Counted from the stretch's first letter, positions 10,671-23,418 are shown. The stretch is 64,000 nt of DNA from Cladorhizidae sp. MBARI D1340-BT2 (GCA_028752905.1 JAQNBH010000002.1:39702349-39766348); one strand, 5' to 3'. The notes: a model not told the origin generated them from the sequence alone. Translations and numbers: made by a program.

Positions 10671-12059
10671 GGGTCTGATGACATTTTCTTTTAATTATAA
10701 AATAATAATAATAATAATTGATGTTTTTTTTGTTATTATTATAATATAAGATAAGGAACAAAAATAATGTAAGGAACAAAAACCAAAAAAATAAATAATA
10801 ATAATGATAATAATAATAATATAAAATAATAATAATAATAATAAAATAAAAAGACGTGCTTGATATTAAACACCAACAAAGAATAATAAATAACTGAATA
10901 CAGAATAATTATGGTGGGTGTGGCTTCAAGTTCAGGCTCTTGAGTGGCCCCCCAGCAGCCAGGCAAGTCCATTCCACAGTCACGATTGAACCACTCACAC
11001 TTTGGTGCTAGGCTGATGTGCAATGCCGCAGTTCTTTCTGCCTTCCAAGCATCTAGTCGAAACATCGCCAGAGTAAAATTATTGAGGTCATTCTAATTAA
11101 TATATAGTAGTAGTAGTAAATAATAATAATAACAACAACAACAACAACATAATGGACTTGATCAGGCAAGAGTTAATATCTAAGGTGAAAAATAGAATTC
11201 AAAGAAACATCATATTTCTGAAAAGATTGTTTATAGAACATATTATTTGAAGTTATGGAACATTTTAGTCTCGGACAAGTCAGATTTGTGATTTGTCGAA
11301 CCTTCTTTTCTGTGACTCGAGATATTTAAAAACCAATTAGCATGGAAATAAATTTATTTGTAGTTACATAATCCACAAGCGATATTTGAATAATAAATTA
11401 TAAAGTCTTTGCATTGTAAAAAGATGGTTTTAGTATATAGGATTGTGGTGATGAATTCTGTCATCAAAATTTTCCTTTTTCCTTCCTGTCACACACAACT
11501 ATCTTAGGCAGACAGCTGAAGGAAAGCATATTATTGGCACACACTAACTTGCACTGGGTGCATGGCAATTATGAAATATTGCTATTTTTCTTTATGTACT
11601 AAAGAGGCACTTTTATGAAATTCCGTTACCCAGTAATGGAATTTAAACTGTTTTCAGTAAAACTTCTTGAGCAATCCAACAGCAAGCAATATTATATTCA
11701 TACAATTTCCTTTCGTTGTATTTCAAAGACCAGTCCTAACATTTAGCATGAATACACTTTGAGAGTGGTTGCGACCACTTCTAGAAGTACCAAGTCACCA
11801 CATGCAAAACAATGGCCAACTATATTAATAGTCTTTCACACTCTACTAGAGGACTTTAGATCATTTTCTCACCTCCCACAGGTGACATCTAGGTTTCACA
11901 TATAAGGGCATATTGTCTGAACTCTTCTTGTACAATTTGTACATTGTAGTGTACCTGATCTTGCATCAACAAGTAAAGCACCCATATGCAGCTGCAGGGC
12001 TTATAGATCAAGACAGGGTTGGGTCCCAAAGGGTTTGAAATAAGTGAGGGTTGTACGGT
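10671..12059. other. Spacer after third TAA run, unit A
   Basis: AT-rich shared DNA with further short TAA and AAC runs at about 10690-10850 and 11105-11150. A minus-strand frame at about 10905-11065 (RTAALHISLAPKCEWFNRDC) is conserved in the other units but is not recognisable. No gene is supported. Confidence 0.5.
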
Positions 12060-12437
12060 GTTCTCTTCTTGGCTGCCCAGCCACCTACATGTTCTGTCTC
12101 TGCTTCTCTCTCACTGCCTCTGGGTTGGTGGCACTGGCCTTCTTCTTCCTCTCACAGTCTCTCTGCTTCCAGGCCTGCTCACCATCTCTGCCCTCTTCTG
12201 CCCATGTTTATTACTCTGTCCAGTGAGTTAGTTTGCAATATTGTTCAGGTCTGAGTCAGCATGGCACTCAGTGCTGCTGAGATACAGCACCACTACCATG
12301 AGCAGAAGTGGGCAGAGATGGTGAGCAGGCGCAGAGAGACTCTGAGAGGAAGAAGGCAAGAGCCACCAACACAGAGGCAGTGAGAGAGAAGAAGAGGCAG
12401 AACCTCCATAGGTGGTGGGCATTCAAGAAGGAGAAGC
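12060..12437. repeat. Imperfect inverted repeat made from one gene fragment, unit A
   Basis: Left arm 12060-12206, spacer 12207-12296, right arm 12297-12437. Reading the left arm on the minus strand gives the same order of words as the right arm on the plus strand, for example GCAGAGATGGTGAGCAGG, AGAGGCAGTGAGAGAGAAG and a shared GGTGG end. Both arms translate in the same sense to similar peptides: ERKKKASATNPEAVREKQRQ from the left and ERKKARATNTEAVREKKRQ from the right. Two copies of one coding fragment therefore sit head to head. Confidence 0.88.
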
Positions 12438-12725
12438 AGTACCGCAGATACCTCAGTAGACACCCAACCTGGAGCAGGGGCAGACCTTGGACCTGGCAGT
12501 TTTGTTGGCAGAACGAGGCTGGTATTTCTCTACATGGCAACAATGCATAGCATGCAGGAAGAGCAGGTGCAGCTGAAGTTCCTCCACAAGGTGGGCAACT
12601 CTGGTGTGTACAGGGATCCAGAGTGGGAAGACAACAGTGGGGCGTGCCCAGAGCTGCAGGTGAAGGGAACTTCACGCCTACAATACTCTAGAGTTCATGG
12701 TTGCACAGCGAGCAGTGATGGCTAA
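12261..12725 (+). pseudogene. Basic SAAE-type gene fragment, frameshifted, unit A
   Basis: ATG at 12261 gives MALSAAEIQHHYHEQKWAEM. The likely continuation moves to another frame (SERKKARATNTEAVREKKRQ, 12341-12397) and runs to TAG at 12548, and a third frame follows (EEQVQLKFLHKVGNSG, to 12725). The opening MxLSAAExQxxYxE followed by a Lys/Arg-rich helix resembles a group of basic proteins seen in repeat-rich invertebrate genomes. I know no function for it. At least two frame changes make this copy defective. Confidence 0.4.
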
Positions 12726-12792
12726 GTACACCACTAAGTATAGAGACTATACCATATGATTGTTGTATCATCCTCAAAAGCAGTACACCTAC

Positions 12793-13381
12793 ATTGTACA
12801 GACATGTATATGATACTCATTGCAGGCATCAGAAAAGTGAAGCAGTCAGTGCCAATGATTAGTTGCTGTACATAGCAGCATGGAATTAAATAAATTGTAC
12901 CCAGCAGGTAAATGAGGTGATCAACATGGATAGAGCAAGTATCCAGTCCACAGGAGAGCCATGCATGGTTATAGACATCTGAAATTCCATTACTATGAAA
13001 TTACGTTCGCTTTTTTTTTACTAGAAGGATTGCTGAAGCCTTCATGTATATATAGTGTGATAACCCTGCACCAATACCAGATCCCACCATTAAGCCATTT
13101 ATATATAAGAACAGCAGGTTATATGACACTGTGTGCAACACTGAAAATTTGATGTTAATTTTACGATATTCCATTACGTGTTTTTTTCCTGGCCTCACTC
13201 AAATATTTATGGAAATAAAATATTGAGTAACATTAAAGTGTCAATGGAGACCTACATGCCTGAGATATAGTTTTTATAAAATGTTGAGTCTTTCTTGCCC
13301 CATATGTAGTGAAAGGGAAATTCCGTTACCACGTGATCAAATCCAATAATAATGTTAATAATAATGACGATGATGATACAT

Positions 13382-13382
<1 letters not shown>
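12793..13382. other. Unit B head spacer, no gene seen
   Basis: Near-identical to 1-597. An AAAGACA-containing segment present at 409 in unit A is missing near 13200. Confidence 0.6.
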
Positions 13383-13449
<67 letters not shown>

Positions 13450-13463
13450 CAATAACAATAATA

Positions 13464-13560
<97 letters not shown>

Positions 13561-13600
13561 TAAAATAATAACAATTAAGATAATAATAACAACAATAATG
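13383..13600 (+). repeat. (TAA)n microsatellite, first run, unit B
   Basis: Shorter than in unit A and with fewer AAC interruptions. It ends in a GAC/GAT-rich tail to about 13630. Confidence 0.97.
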
Positions 13601-14729
13601 ATGATGACGACCACGACGACGATGATGATAAACTTTTTCATAATTTCAAGAAGATTATAGAGGGGGAATTGCCCCCCCCCCCTTTCAAGTGGCACTCTAT
13701 ACAAGACACTCTTTGTGTCAGTCTGCCAGGCCCTTTGGAATGCAGTGATTGGGTAAAGGGTCAAATACAACACGGGGAATTCAACCTTTGACCTGTGAGA
13801 TCACAATGTCATTGCTAGTGTTTGAGAGTGTGTCTGAGAGTCTGTCTAGCAAGACTGGCTGTCCCACACCTCACATATGTAGACCAATGTCAGCACTAGT
13901 CTTGTACAGACCCTTTACCAATTTAAGAATCGACAGATCTACAGAGGCAAAATGCTCGGAATGTCCCCCTTCAGATCCCGTTTAGAGATATCCAATCAGA
14001 ACGTGCATAAGTTCTTATACTGCATATAAACACGCGTATAAGTTTTCTGCTACCTGCTTCTTTTGAGGTTCTTCCAGATGATGTGAACCATCTTTATTAC
14101 AGGACCTGTTTCACTCTCCAGACCTGTCTTTGTATTGTCATCAAGCACCTTAGTTACATTAGTAACAGGAAGGAAGAAAGAAAACAGTTTTATTTTTTAA
14201 AAAAGGATAAACTATGTTGGTAAAAATATCAAGGAAATGAGCTGGACACACGTATGCAGGCAGCTTTGAGTTTGATGATCCTTTAAATCATGTTCACCAT
14301 CAAGCTATACAATAAGTATAGGTGCACAAGTTGAAATGGTAAAGGGTCATCTTTTAACAAGCTGTGGTCCTATGGCTATCTCTTGTTTCCTTTCCTTTCC
14401 TTTTTAACCAAATTACAACAAAAAAATTAAATTTTTATTGTTTGTTTGTCGTTTGTGTATGTTTCAGATGTTGTTTGCAGGAAAGAGCACAAAGTTAACT
14501 CAGAGCTTCAGAGATGTCTGGAGTTGAAAACACTTTTCCTATTCGTTAATTTTCGTATATCGTACCATTACTTTCAACTCGCGGCATCAAATGTACTGGG
14601 GAATTCCCCTTTGAACACCTTCATGCTTTTATAATCATCAGGAATACTTCAGTCTTCATCGCCTTGGAGACAAAAGTCCTCCCATTGAAATGTTGGCAAT
14701 AAAAGCAATGAGAAATCTACAGAGCATCA
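13601..14729. other. Spacer between TAA run and 37-bp array, unit B
   Basis: Homologous to 837-1931 in unit A, including the GGTAAAGGGTC inverted pair. Small differences include a repeated GAGAGTCTGTCT-like segment near 13825 and an extra CCTTT near 14395. No gene seen. Confidence 0.6.
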
Positions 14730-15826
14730 CAACACACACCAGCACATGCCAGTTCTTATACATACACTACACACACCAGCACATGCCAGTTCTTATACAT
14801 ACACTACACACACCAGCACATGCCAGTTCTTATACATACACTACACACACCAGCACATGCCAGTTCTTATACATACACTACACACACCAGCACATGCCAG
14901 TTCTTATACATACACTACACACACCAGCACATGCCAGTTCTTATACAGTACATACACTACACACACCAGCACATGCCAGTTCTTATACATACACTACACA
15001 CACCAGCACATGCCAGTTCTTATACATACACTACACACACCAGCACATGTCAGTTCTTATACATACACTACACACACCAGCACATGCCAGTTCTTATACA
15101 TACACTACACACACCAGCACATGCCAGTTCTTATACATACACTACACACACCAGCACATGCCAGTTCTTATACATACACTACACACACCAGCACATGCCA
15201 GTTCTTATACATACACTACACACACCAGCACATGCCAGTTCTTATACATACACTACACACACCAGCACATGCCAGTTCTTATACATACACTACACACACC
15301 AGCACATGCCAGTTCTTATACATACACTACACACACCAGCACATGCCAGTTCTTATACATACACTACACACACCAGCACATGCCAGTTCTTATACATACA
15401 CTACACACACCAGCACATGCCAGTTCTTATACATACACTACACACACCAGCACATGCCAGTTCTTATACATACACTACACACACCAGCACATGCCAGTTC
15501 TTATACATACACTACACACACCAGCACATGCCAGTTCTTATACATACACTACACACACCAGCACATGCCAGTTCTTATACATACACTACACACACCAGCA
15601 CATGCCAGTTCTTATACATACACTACACACACCAGCACATGCCAGTTCTTATACATACAGTACACATACCAGCACATGCCAGTTCTTATACATACACTAC
15701 ACACACCAGCACATGCCAGTTCTTATACATACACTACACACACCAGCACATGCCAGTTCTTATACATACACTACACACACCAGCACATGCCAGTTCTTAT
15801 ACATACACTACACACACCAGCACATG
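14730..15826 (+). repeat. 37-bp minisatellite, unit B, about 30 copies
   Basis: Same monomer as in unit A. A 5-bp insertion (GTACA context) near 14946 shifts the register once, and one monomer near 15660 has CAGTACACATACC. The array is otherwise very uniform. Confidence 0.97.
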
Positions 15827-17393
15827 TCCAGGCTAAAAGTGGTCCAGTCTAAAAGTGGTCCAGGATAATGTGGTCCAGGCTAATGTGGTCCAGGCTAATG
15901 TGTTCCAGGCTAATGTGGTCCAAAGCTAATGTGGTCCAGGCTAATGTGGTCCAGGCTAATGTGGTCCAGGCTAATGTGGTCCAGGCTAATGTGGTCCAAA
16001 GCTAATGTGGTCCAGGCTAATGTGGTCCAGGCTAATGTGGTCCAAGCTAATGTGGTCTAAGCTAATGTGGTTCAGGCTAATTTGGTCCAGGCTAATGTGG
16101 TCCAAGCTAATGTGGTCCGGACTAAAAGTGGTCCAGGCTAATGTGGTCCAGGCTAATGTGGTCCAGGCTAATGTGGTCCAGGCTAATGTGGTCCAGGCTA
16201 ATGTGGTCTAAGCTAATGTGGTTCAGGCTAATGTGGTCTAAGCTAATGTGGTTCAGGCTAATGTGGTCTAAGCTAATGTGGTCCAGGCTAATGTGGTCTA
16301 AGCTAATGTGGTTCAGGCTAATGTGGTCTAAGCTAATGTGGTCCAGGCTAAAAGTGGTCCAGGCTAATTTGGTCCAAGCTAATGTGGTCCAAGCTAATTG
16401 GTCCGGGCTAAAAGTGGTTCAGGCTAATTTGGTCCGGACTAAATGTGGTCCAGGCTAATGTGGTCCAGGCTAAAAGTGGTCCAGGCTAATGTGGTCCAGG
16501 CTAAAAGTGGTCCAGGCTAATGTGGTCCAAGCTAATGTGGTCCAGGCTAATGTGGTCCAGGCTAATGTGGTCCAGGCTAATTTGGTCCAGGCTAATTTGG
16601 TCCAGGCTAATGTGGGCCAGGCTAATGTGGTCCAGGCTAATTTGGTCCAGGCTAATGTGGTCCAAGCTAATGTGGTCCAGGCTAATGTGGTCCAAGCTAA
16701 TGTGGTCCAAGCTAATGTGGTCTAAGATAATGTGGTCCAAGCTAATGTGGTCCAGGCTAATGTGGTCCAGGCTAATGTGGTCCAAGCTAATGTGGGCCTG
16801 GCTAATGTGGTCCAAGCTAATGTGGTCCAGGCTAATGTGGTCCAAGCTAATGTGGTCCAGGCTAATGTGGTCCAGGCTAATGTGGTCCAGGCTAATGTGG
16901 TCCAGGCTAATGTGGTCCAAGCTAATGTGGTCCAGGCTAATGTGGTCCAAGCTAATGTGGTCCAAGCTAATGTGGTCTAAGCTAATGTGGTCCAAGCTAA
17001 TGTGGTCCAGGCTAATGTGGTCCAGGCTAATGTGGTCCAAGCTAATGTGGGCCTGGCTAATGTGGTCCAAGCTAATGTGGGCCAGGCTAATGTGGTCCAA
17101 GCTAATGTGGTCCAGGCTAATGTGGTCCAGGCTAATGTGGTCCAGGCTAATGTGGTCCAGGCTAATGTGGTCCAAGCTAATGTGGTCCAAGCTAATGTGG
17201 TCTAAGCTAATGTGGTCCAAGCTAATGTGGTCCAGGCTAATGTGGTCCAGGCTAATGTGGTCCAAGCTAATGTGGGCCTGGCTAATGTGGTCCAAGCTAA
17301 TGTGGTCCAAGCTAATGTGGTCCAGGCTAATGTGGTCCAGGCTAATGTGGTCCAGGCTAATGTGGTCCAAGCTAATGTGGTCCAGGCTAAAAT
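15827..17393 (+). repeat. 15-bp minisatellite expansion, unit B, about 104 copies
   Basis: Monomer AATGTGGTCCAGGCT and variants such as TCCAAGCT, TCTAAGCT, TTCAGGCT and GGGCCTGGCT. The last third is a higher-order repeat: the variant TGGTCTAAG occurs at about 16718, 16973 and 17198 and GGGCCTG at 16794, 17049 and 17274, giving steps of 255 and 225 bp (17 and 15 monomers). The monomer is open in several frames on both strands, so frames up to 291 codons here are not evidence of a gene. Confidence 0.96.
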
Positions 17394-18770
17394 AGTGTTT
17401 GCCTAAATAATTTTATTTTTAATTTGTTTAAAGCTGCTGCCTCCTATTGCGTACCAAAGATGCTGGACTCCACCATAGCCAGGCCTAGACACTCACAGCT
17501 ACATGTAGGAGCTTAATGGTGCCAGCTCAGCTAATCACAGAAGCAGAGCTTAGGCCAGTGTACCAGCAGCCATGTAACTAGGGTAGGATCAGGATGTTAG
17601 GGCTAGGGACAAGGTCAGAGTTAGTTAGAACCAGTGTCCAGGATTAGAGATAGGGCCAGAATTAGGACCAGAAGGCTCAGGATTAGAGCTAATGCCAGAG
17701 TTGGGCTTAAGCCTAGCGTTAAAATTAGGGCCAGAGTTAAGACAAGAATCACCAGGGCTAAAGCTAGGGGAAAAGTTAGGACCTCGGGCCATGGCTAAAG
17801 CCAGGGGTGGAGTTAGGCCCAGGGGTTAGTGCTAGAGCTAGGGCCAGAGCTAGGGCCAGAGCTAAGAGAAGGGTCCAAGGCCAGAGCTGAATCGTTTAAA
17901 AAAAGTTGGTAAGAGCAATTTTAACCAAAGGACTTGATTTTGTATCTCAGCATTTCTCTGGCAGGCAGTTTTGCTATGTGCTCACTGAAACTCATCAAGC
18001 CGCCCCCCCGTAAGTGCAGAGTGAATGTAGGGCACTATAGCAGAGGTGAGGACAGATGCAGAGAGCAGGAGAGGAGAGTGTCTGTAATCAAGAGCTTAGA
18101 TGACCTAGCAAGTGAGGACAAGAGCACGCACATACATGTAGATCTCACACCTGCTTCATGACCTCGCCCACTACAGTTACTGTTCAAGTTCAGGAATGAC
18201 TGATTATGCCAAGTCAGCAAGAACATAGCATATTATACATGAAGTGCATGTGAGGTATTATTGCTGATAGTTGACACTATCTCTTTCACATACCTAGTCT
18301 TGGGCATTGAAGTGCTTTTCAGGTAGTGATTGCTGCCATTAGCACTTGGTGTCATTGAGACAAGACAGGGATCCTAATAAAGGCAAAAAGTGGAGATTCC
18401 ACCATTCTTTAAATCTGCAAACAATAAATTATCTCAGGTAGACAGCGTTGCCCAGGAAACAATACAATATCTAGAGAGGATTACAAATTGATGTGCCTCC
18501 CTCCCCCTATCCTTCCACTTCTCCAAGCCCCCAGGTGTTGATCACAATTCTTACTCTCCTGAATTCCTGTTATGACCACTCGATGTTTTTGTATGGAACA
18601 AGTGGAAGACCACAATGCCTTCTGTTAATCTCATCATTCCAACAACTTCATTCTAATGGAGTAGTGCTAGAGGTAGCCTCGCTGGCTAACTGCTTGCATT
18701 GGGTGAGTCCAACGCAGCTAGAGGAGTCTGTTGGCAAAGCCACCTTGTGGCGTTATTAGTGTGGTACTGT
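17394..18770. other. Unit B-specific segment between 15-bp and 60-bp arrays
   Basis: In A, C, D and E the 15-bp array abuts the 60-bp array, while B has about 1.4 kb between them. The part from about 17590 to 17890 is a degenerate purine-rich repeat built on AGGGCCAGAGCTAGGGCCAG-like words. The remainder is plain sequence with frames under 90 codons and no recognised product. It is either an insertion in B or ancestral DNA lost elsewhere. The sharp fused junction in the other units, sharing GTG between the two arrays, favours loss. Confidence 0.7.
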
Positions 18771-20576
18771 ATATCTCTCACTGGTGCCATGAGAGGCAAC
18801 CACATGTCTCCCGTACAGACCTACTCTCTCACTGGTGCCATGAGGTAACTCAGAGGCAACCACATGTCTCCCGTACAGACCTACTCTCTCACTGGTGCCA
18901 TGAGCTAACTCAGAGGCAACCACATGTCTCCCGTACAGACCTACTCTCTCACTGGTGCCATGCGCTAACTCAGAGGCAACCACATGTCTCCCGTACAGAC
19001 CTGTACTCTCTCACTGGTGCCATGAGCTAACTCAGAGGCAACCACATGTCTCCCGTACAGACCTACTCTCTCACTGGGCCATGAGCTAACTCAGAGGCAA
19101 CCACATGTGTCCAGTACAGACCTACTCTCTCACTGGTGCCATGAGCTAACTCAGAGGCAACCACATGTCTCCCATACAGACCTAGTCTCTCACTAGTGCC
19201 ATGAGCTAACTCAGAGGCAACCACATGTCTCCCGTACAGACCTACTCTCTCACTGGTGCCATGAGCTAACTCAGAGGCAACCACATGTCTCCCGTACAGA
19301 CCTACTCTCTCACTGGTGCCATGAGCTAACTCAGAGGCAACCACATGTCTCCCGTACAAACCTACTCTCTCACTGGTGCCATGAGCTAACTCAGAGGCAA
19401 CCACATGTCTCCCGTACAAACCTACTCTCTCACTGGTGCCATGAGCTAACTCAGAGGCAACCACATGTCTCCCGTACAGACCTACTCTCTCACTGGTGCC
19501 ATGAGCTAACTCAGAGGCAACCACATGTCTCCCATACAGACCTACTCTCTCACTGGTGCCATGAGCTAACTCAGAGGCAACCACATGTCTCCCGTACAAA
19601 CCTACTCTCTCACTGGTGCCATGAGCTAACTCAGAGGCAACCACATGTGTCCAGTACAGACCTACTCTCTCACTGGTGCCATGAGCTAACTCAGAGGCAA
19701 CCACATGTCTCCCATACAGACCTAGTCTCTCACTGGTGCCATGAGCTAACTCAGAGGCAACCACATGTCTCCCGTACAGACCTACTCTCTCACTGGTGCC
19801 ATGCGCTAACTCAGAGGCAACCACATGTCTCCCGTACAGACCTACTCTCTCACTGGTGCCATGAGCTAACTCAGAGGCTACCACATGTCTCCCATACAGA
19901 CCTACTCTCTCACTGGTGCCATGAGCTAACTCAGAGGCAACCACATGTGTCCAGTACAGACCTACTCTCTCACTGGTGCCATGAGCTAACTCAGAGGCAA
20001 CCACATGTCTCCCGTACAAACCTACTCTCTCACTGGTGCCATGAGCTAACTCAGAGGCAACCACATGTCTCCCATACAGACCTACTCTCTCACTGGTGCC
20101 ATGAGCTAACTCAGAGGCAACCACATGTCTCCCATACAGACCTACTCTCTCACTGGTGCCATGAGCTAACTCAGAGGCAACCACATGTGTCCAGTACAAA
20201 CCTACTCTCTCACTGGTGCCATGAGCTAACTCAGAGGCAACCACATGTCTCCCGTACAAACCTACTCTCTCACTGGTGCCATGAGCTAACTCAGAGGCAA
20301 CCACATGTCTCCCATACAGACCTACTCTCTCACTGGTGCCATGAGCTAACTCAGAGGCAACCACATGTGTCCAGTACAGACCTACTCTCTCACTGGTGCC
20401 ATGAGCTAACTCAGAGGCAACAACATGTCTCCCGTACAGACCTACTCTCTCACTGGTGCCATGAGCTAACTCAGAGGCAACAACATGTCTCCCGTACAAA
20501 CCTACTCTCTCACTGGTGCCATGAGCTAACTCAGAGGCAACCACATGTCTCCCATACAGATCTACTGTCCCACTAG
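18771..20576 (+). repeat. 60-bp minisatellite, unit B, about 30 copies
   Basis: Longest of the five 60-bp arrays. Recurrent variants are CCCGTAC/CCCATAC, GTACAGACC/GTACAAACC, a TGTGTCCAGTAC type and CAACAACATG. The first few monomers include a partly deleted copy (18789), a 2-bp insertion near 19002 and a 1-bp loss near 19077. Confidence 0.97.
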
Positions 20577-20718
20577 TGACCTGAAAATAAGGCAACATAA
20601 ATAAATAATTTATAAGCTGATGTCCAAGTAGCAGATGACATAACTGAGTGTGTGTTAATGGTCTGTATTTGTGCAGCAGGACATTGTCTTGTCTTGAGTG
20701 AGTGAGGCACCTTAACAA
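19063..20718 (-). other. 551-codon open frame over the 60-bp satellite, unit B
   Basis: The frame starts at 20718 with a non-repeat leader of about 50 residues (MLRCLTHSRQDNVLLHKYRP...) and runs through some 25 copies of a 20-residue repeat containing GRHVVASELAHGTSERVGLY. The same leader starts a 352-codon frame in C (32776-33834) and D (44572-45630) and a short one in A. No signal peptide or known domain is visible. Several common monomer variants in B are silent in this frame, but others replace residues (Gly-Arg to Trp-Thr, Val to Leu). It is most simply a by-product of a 60-bp period without stops, and I do not call it a gene. Confidence 0.15.
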
Positions 20719-21993
20719 GGTACAGGGGTCAGGGTTTGAGCTGGAGATAACAAATAAAAATTAGAGATGGGAGAGGGAGGGGGTATCCTTTTTGCCACAC
20801 CCCCAATATAAATCTCTGGGGATAAACAGGGGCGAGTTGGCTGATAGCCACAACTCTGCGAGGCACAGTTGACGTGATATCAGAAACTAAGCCCCTCTAG
20901 GTCCTCCCCTCCCCCTCTCTCACGCACACTCAGCATATTCACAAGATAACAATGCTTCATTAAATAATACATCTGTAGACCACACACATCTGTTGACCCT
21001 TTACCAACTGAACATCATCCAGTTCATGCCTTTCATGGTGAGGGAAAACCCCCATTTCCACCTAAGGATTACTGTACTTACTGTGAGCTACACCCTCACA
21101 AAGTTGGTAAAGGGTTCACTCACGAGAAATAGAATACCTGCATTTCATGAGGAACACATATCCACATGTGAACACACCCTCTCAGCATGGCTCTAGAGAG
21201 ATCTCCAAGTATTGTGAATTGTGCTGGACCGTTAGCTAGCTAGTGATTTCTATTCCCATGCCCTGTCTCCCTACTTGAATAAGGCTAAAAGGACAACTTG
21301 CGTCCAGCACCTGCAACTATGCCATGAATCACTCCACCTCATAGCAATAGTAGAGCACAGACTGAAGACATCTTCCTGAGAACATGACCAGCTAATATGC
21401 CCAGACTTCAGCACCTCCCACACAAAATACACCTGCTGATTATGAGTCTCTGGCAAGAACTGCAGTTGCTCGCCAGAGACACCATCCCAAATTACCTTTA
21501 TACAATGGGTGTGGTCTCTTCAAACCACACCCTTACTCCGGGGAAAATTGATATCGCTCATTTTTTTCCATAGAACAAACTGAAAAGAGGTGTGGTTATC
21601 AGACACAGCTAATATGCCTAGACTTCAGCACCTCCCACAACAAAGCATATTAGACAGACATGCGTAATTAGCAAGTGCATTACAAAACCACGACTCTTTC
21701 CCCACAATAATTATTACAGACATAATTATTGCCTCAAGGAAACTATCCTCCATACAGTAATGATAGCAACATTAATTGCAAAGGCAGTATAATAGTGTGA
21801 TCATTATAAAGAGTTTATAAGTGGTTGTGGTATACTAACACTTTTCTGTCTTGTTTCTATTAGCAGCTGCTTACAAGAAGTTACACAGTAACTCCAGAAC
21901 TATATACCCAATCATGGATGCCACACTTTACCATATTTAGGACACACATGTCCCTATGCATAATTATGCACACACACATACACACATACATAC
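20577..21993. other. Spacer between 60-bp and 46-bp arrays, unit B
   Basis: Homologous to 4116-5540. The C-run seen in A, C and D is replaced by CCACACCCCC near 20796. No gene seen. Confidence 0.55.
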
Positions 21994-23049
21994 ATATGTC
22001 CCTATGTATTTAATATACACACACATAGATACATGCATCATATGTCCCTATGTATTTAATATACACACACATAGATACATGCATCATATGTCCCTATGTA
22101 TTTAATATACACACACATAGATACATGCATCATATGTCCCTATGTATTTAATATACACACACATAGATACATGCATCATATGTCCCTATGTATTTAATAC
22201 ACACACACATAGATACATGCATCACATGTCCCTATGTATTTAATATACACACACATAGCTACATGCATCACATGTCCCTATGTATTTAATATACACACAC
22301 ATAGATACATGCATCATATGTCCCTATGTATTTAATACACACACACATAGATACATGCATCATATGTCCCTATGTATTTAATACACACACACATAGATAC
22401 ATGCATCACATGTCCCTATGTATTTAATATACACACACATAGATACATGCATCATATGTCCCTATGTATTTAATATACACACACATAGATACATGCATCA
22501 TATGTCCCTATGTATTTAATACACACACACATAGATACATGCATCATATGTCCCTATGTATTTAATATACACACACATAGATACATGCATCATATGTCCC
22601 TATGTATTTAATATACACACACATAGATACATGCATCATATGTCCCTATGTATTTAATATACACACACATAGATACATGCATCATATGTCCCTATGTATT
22701 TAATACACACACACATAGATACATGCATCATATGTCCCTATGTATTTAATATACACACACATAGATACATGCATCATATGTCCCTATGTATTTAATATAC
22801 ACACACATAGATACATGCATCATATGTCCCTATGTATTTAATACACACACACATAGATACATGCATCATATGTCCCTATGTATTTAATATACACACACAT
22901 AGATACATGCATCATATGTCCCTATGTATTTAATATACACACACATAGATACATGCATCATATGTCCCTATGTATTTAATATACACACACATAGATACAT
23001 GCATCATATGTCCCTATGTATTTAATACACACACACATAGATACATGCA
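21994..23049 (+). repeat. 46-bp minisatellite, unit B, about 23 copies
   Basis: Same monomer as in A. Variants with AATACACACAC in place of AATATACACAC and CATCACATGT in place of CATCATATGT alternate along the array. None of the 53-bp long monomers of units C and D is present. Confidence 0.95.
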
Positions 23050-23142
23050 GTTATCTGGTGAAAGTTTGTCATAAGCCTAAGCTTCTAAGGAAAATTACTG
23101 ATAACTAAAATATAATGATGAGGATGATGATGATGATGATGA

Positions 23143-23418
<276 letters not shown>

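Larger units (their letters stand above)
1..12792 (+). repeat. Macro-unit A of composite tandem array
   Basis: The sequence at position 1 recurs at 12793 and 29931, and slightly shortened forms recur near 41796 and 53586, which sets the unit boundaries used here. The real left end may lie before the window, so the boundary is arbitrary in phase. Unit A is about 12.8 kb. Unlike C, D and E it keeps about 1 kb of spacer before its 37-bp array. It is the only unit with the piggyBac-like insertion at 6762-7674. Its 15-bp, 60-bp and 46-bp arrays are short. Confidence 0.95.

Noticed and set aside
12019..12254. Leu/Ser-rich plus-strand frames that look like a membrane protein (LLSHCLWVGGTGLLLPL)
   Set aside because: They are the complement of the Lys/Arg-rich gene fragment in the left arm of the inverted repeat. 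The real sense is the minus strand there.
16501..17395. Frames of about 290 codons on both strands over the 15-bp array
   Set aside because: A 15-bp period with no stops gives five-residue repeats (MWSRL, ISLDH) on both strands. This is expected from the repeat alone.
17394..18770. Host gene in the unit B-specific segment
   Set aside because: Frames are under 90 codons on both strands, with no domain, no consistent splice sites and a degenerate repeat in the middle.
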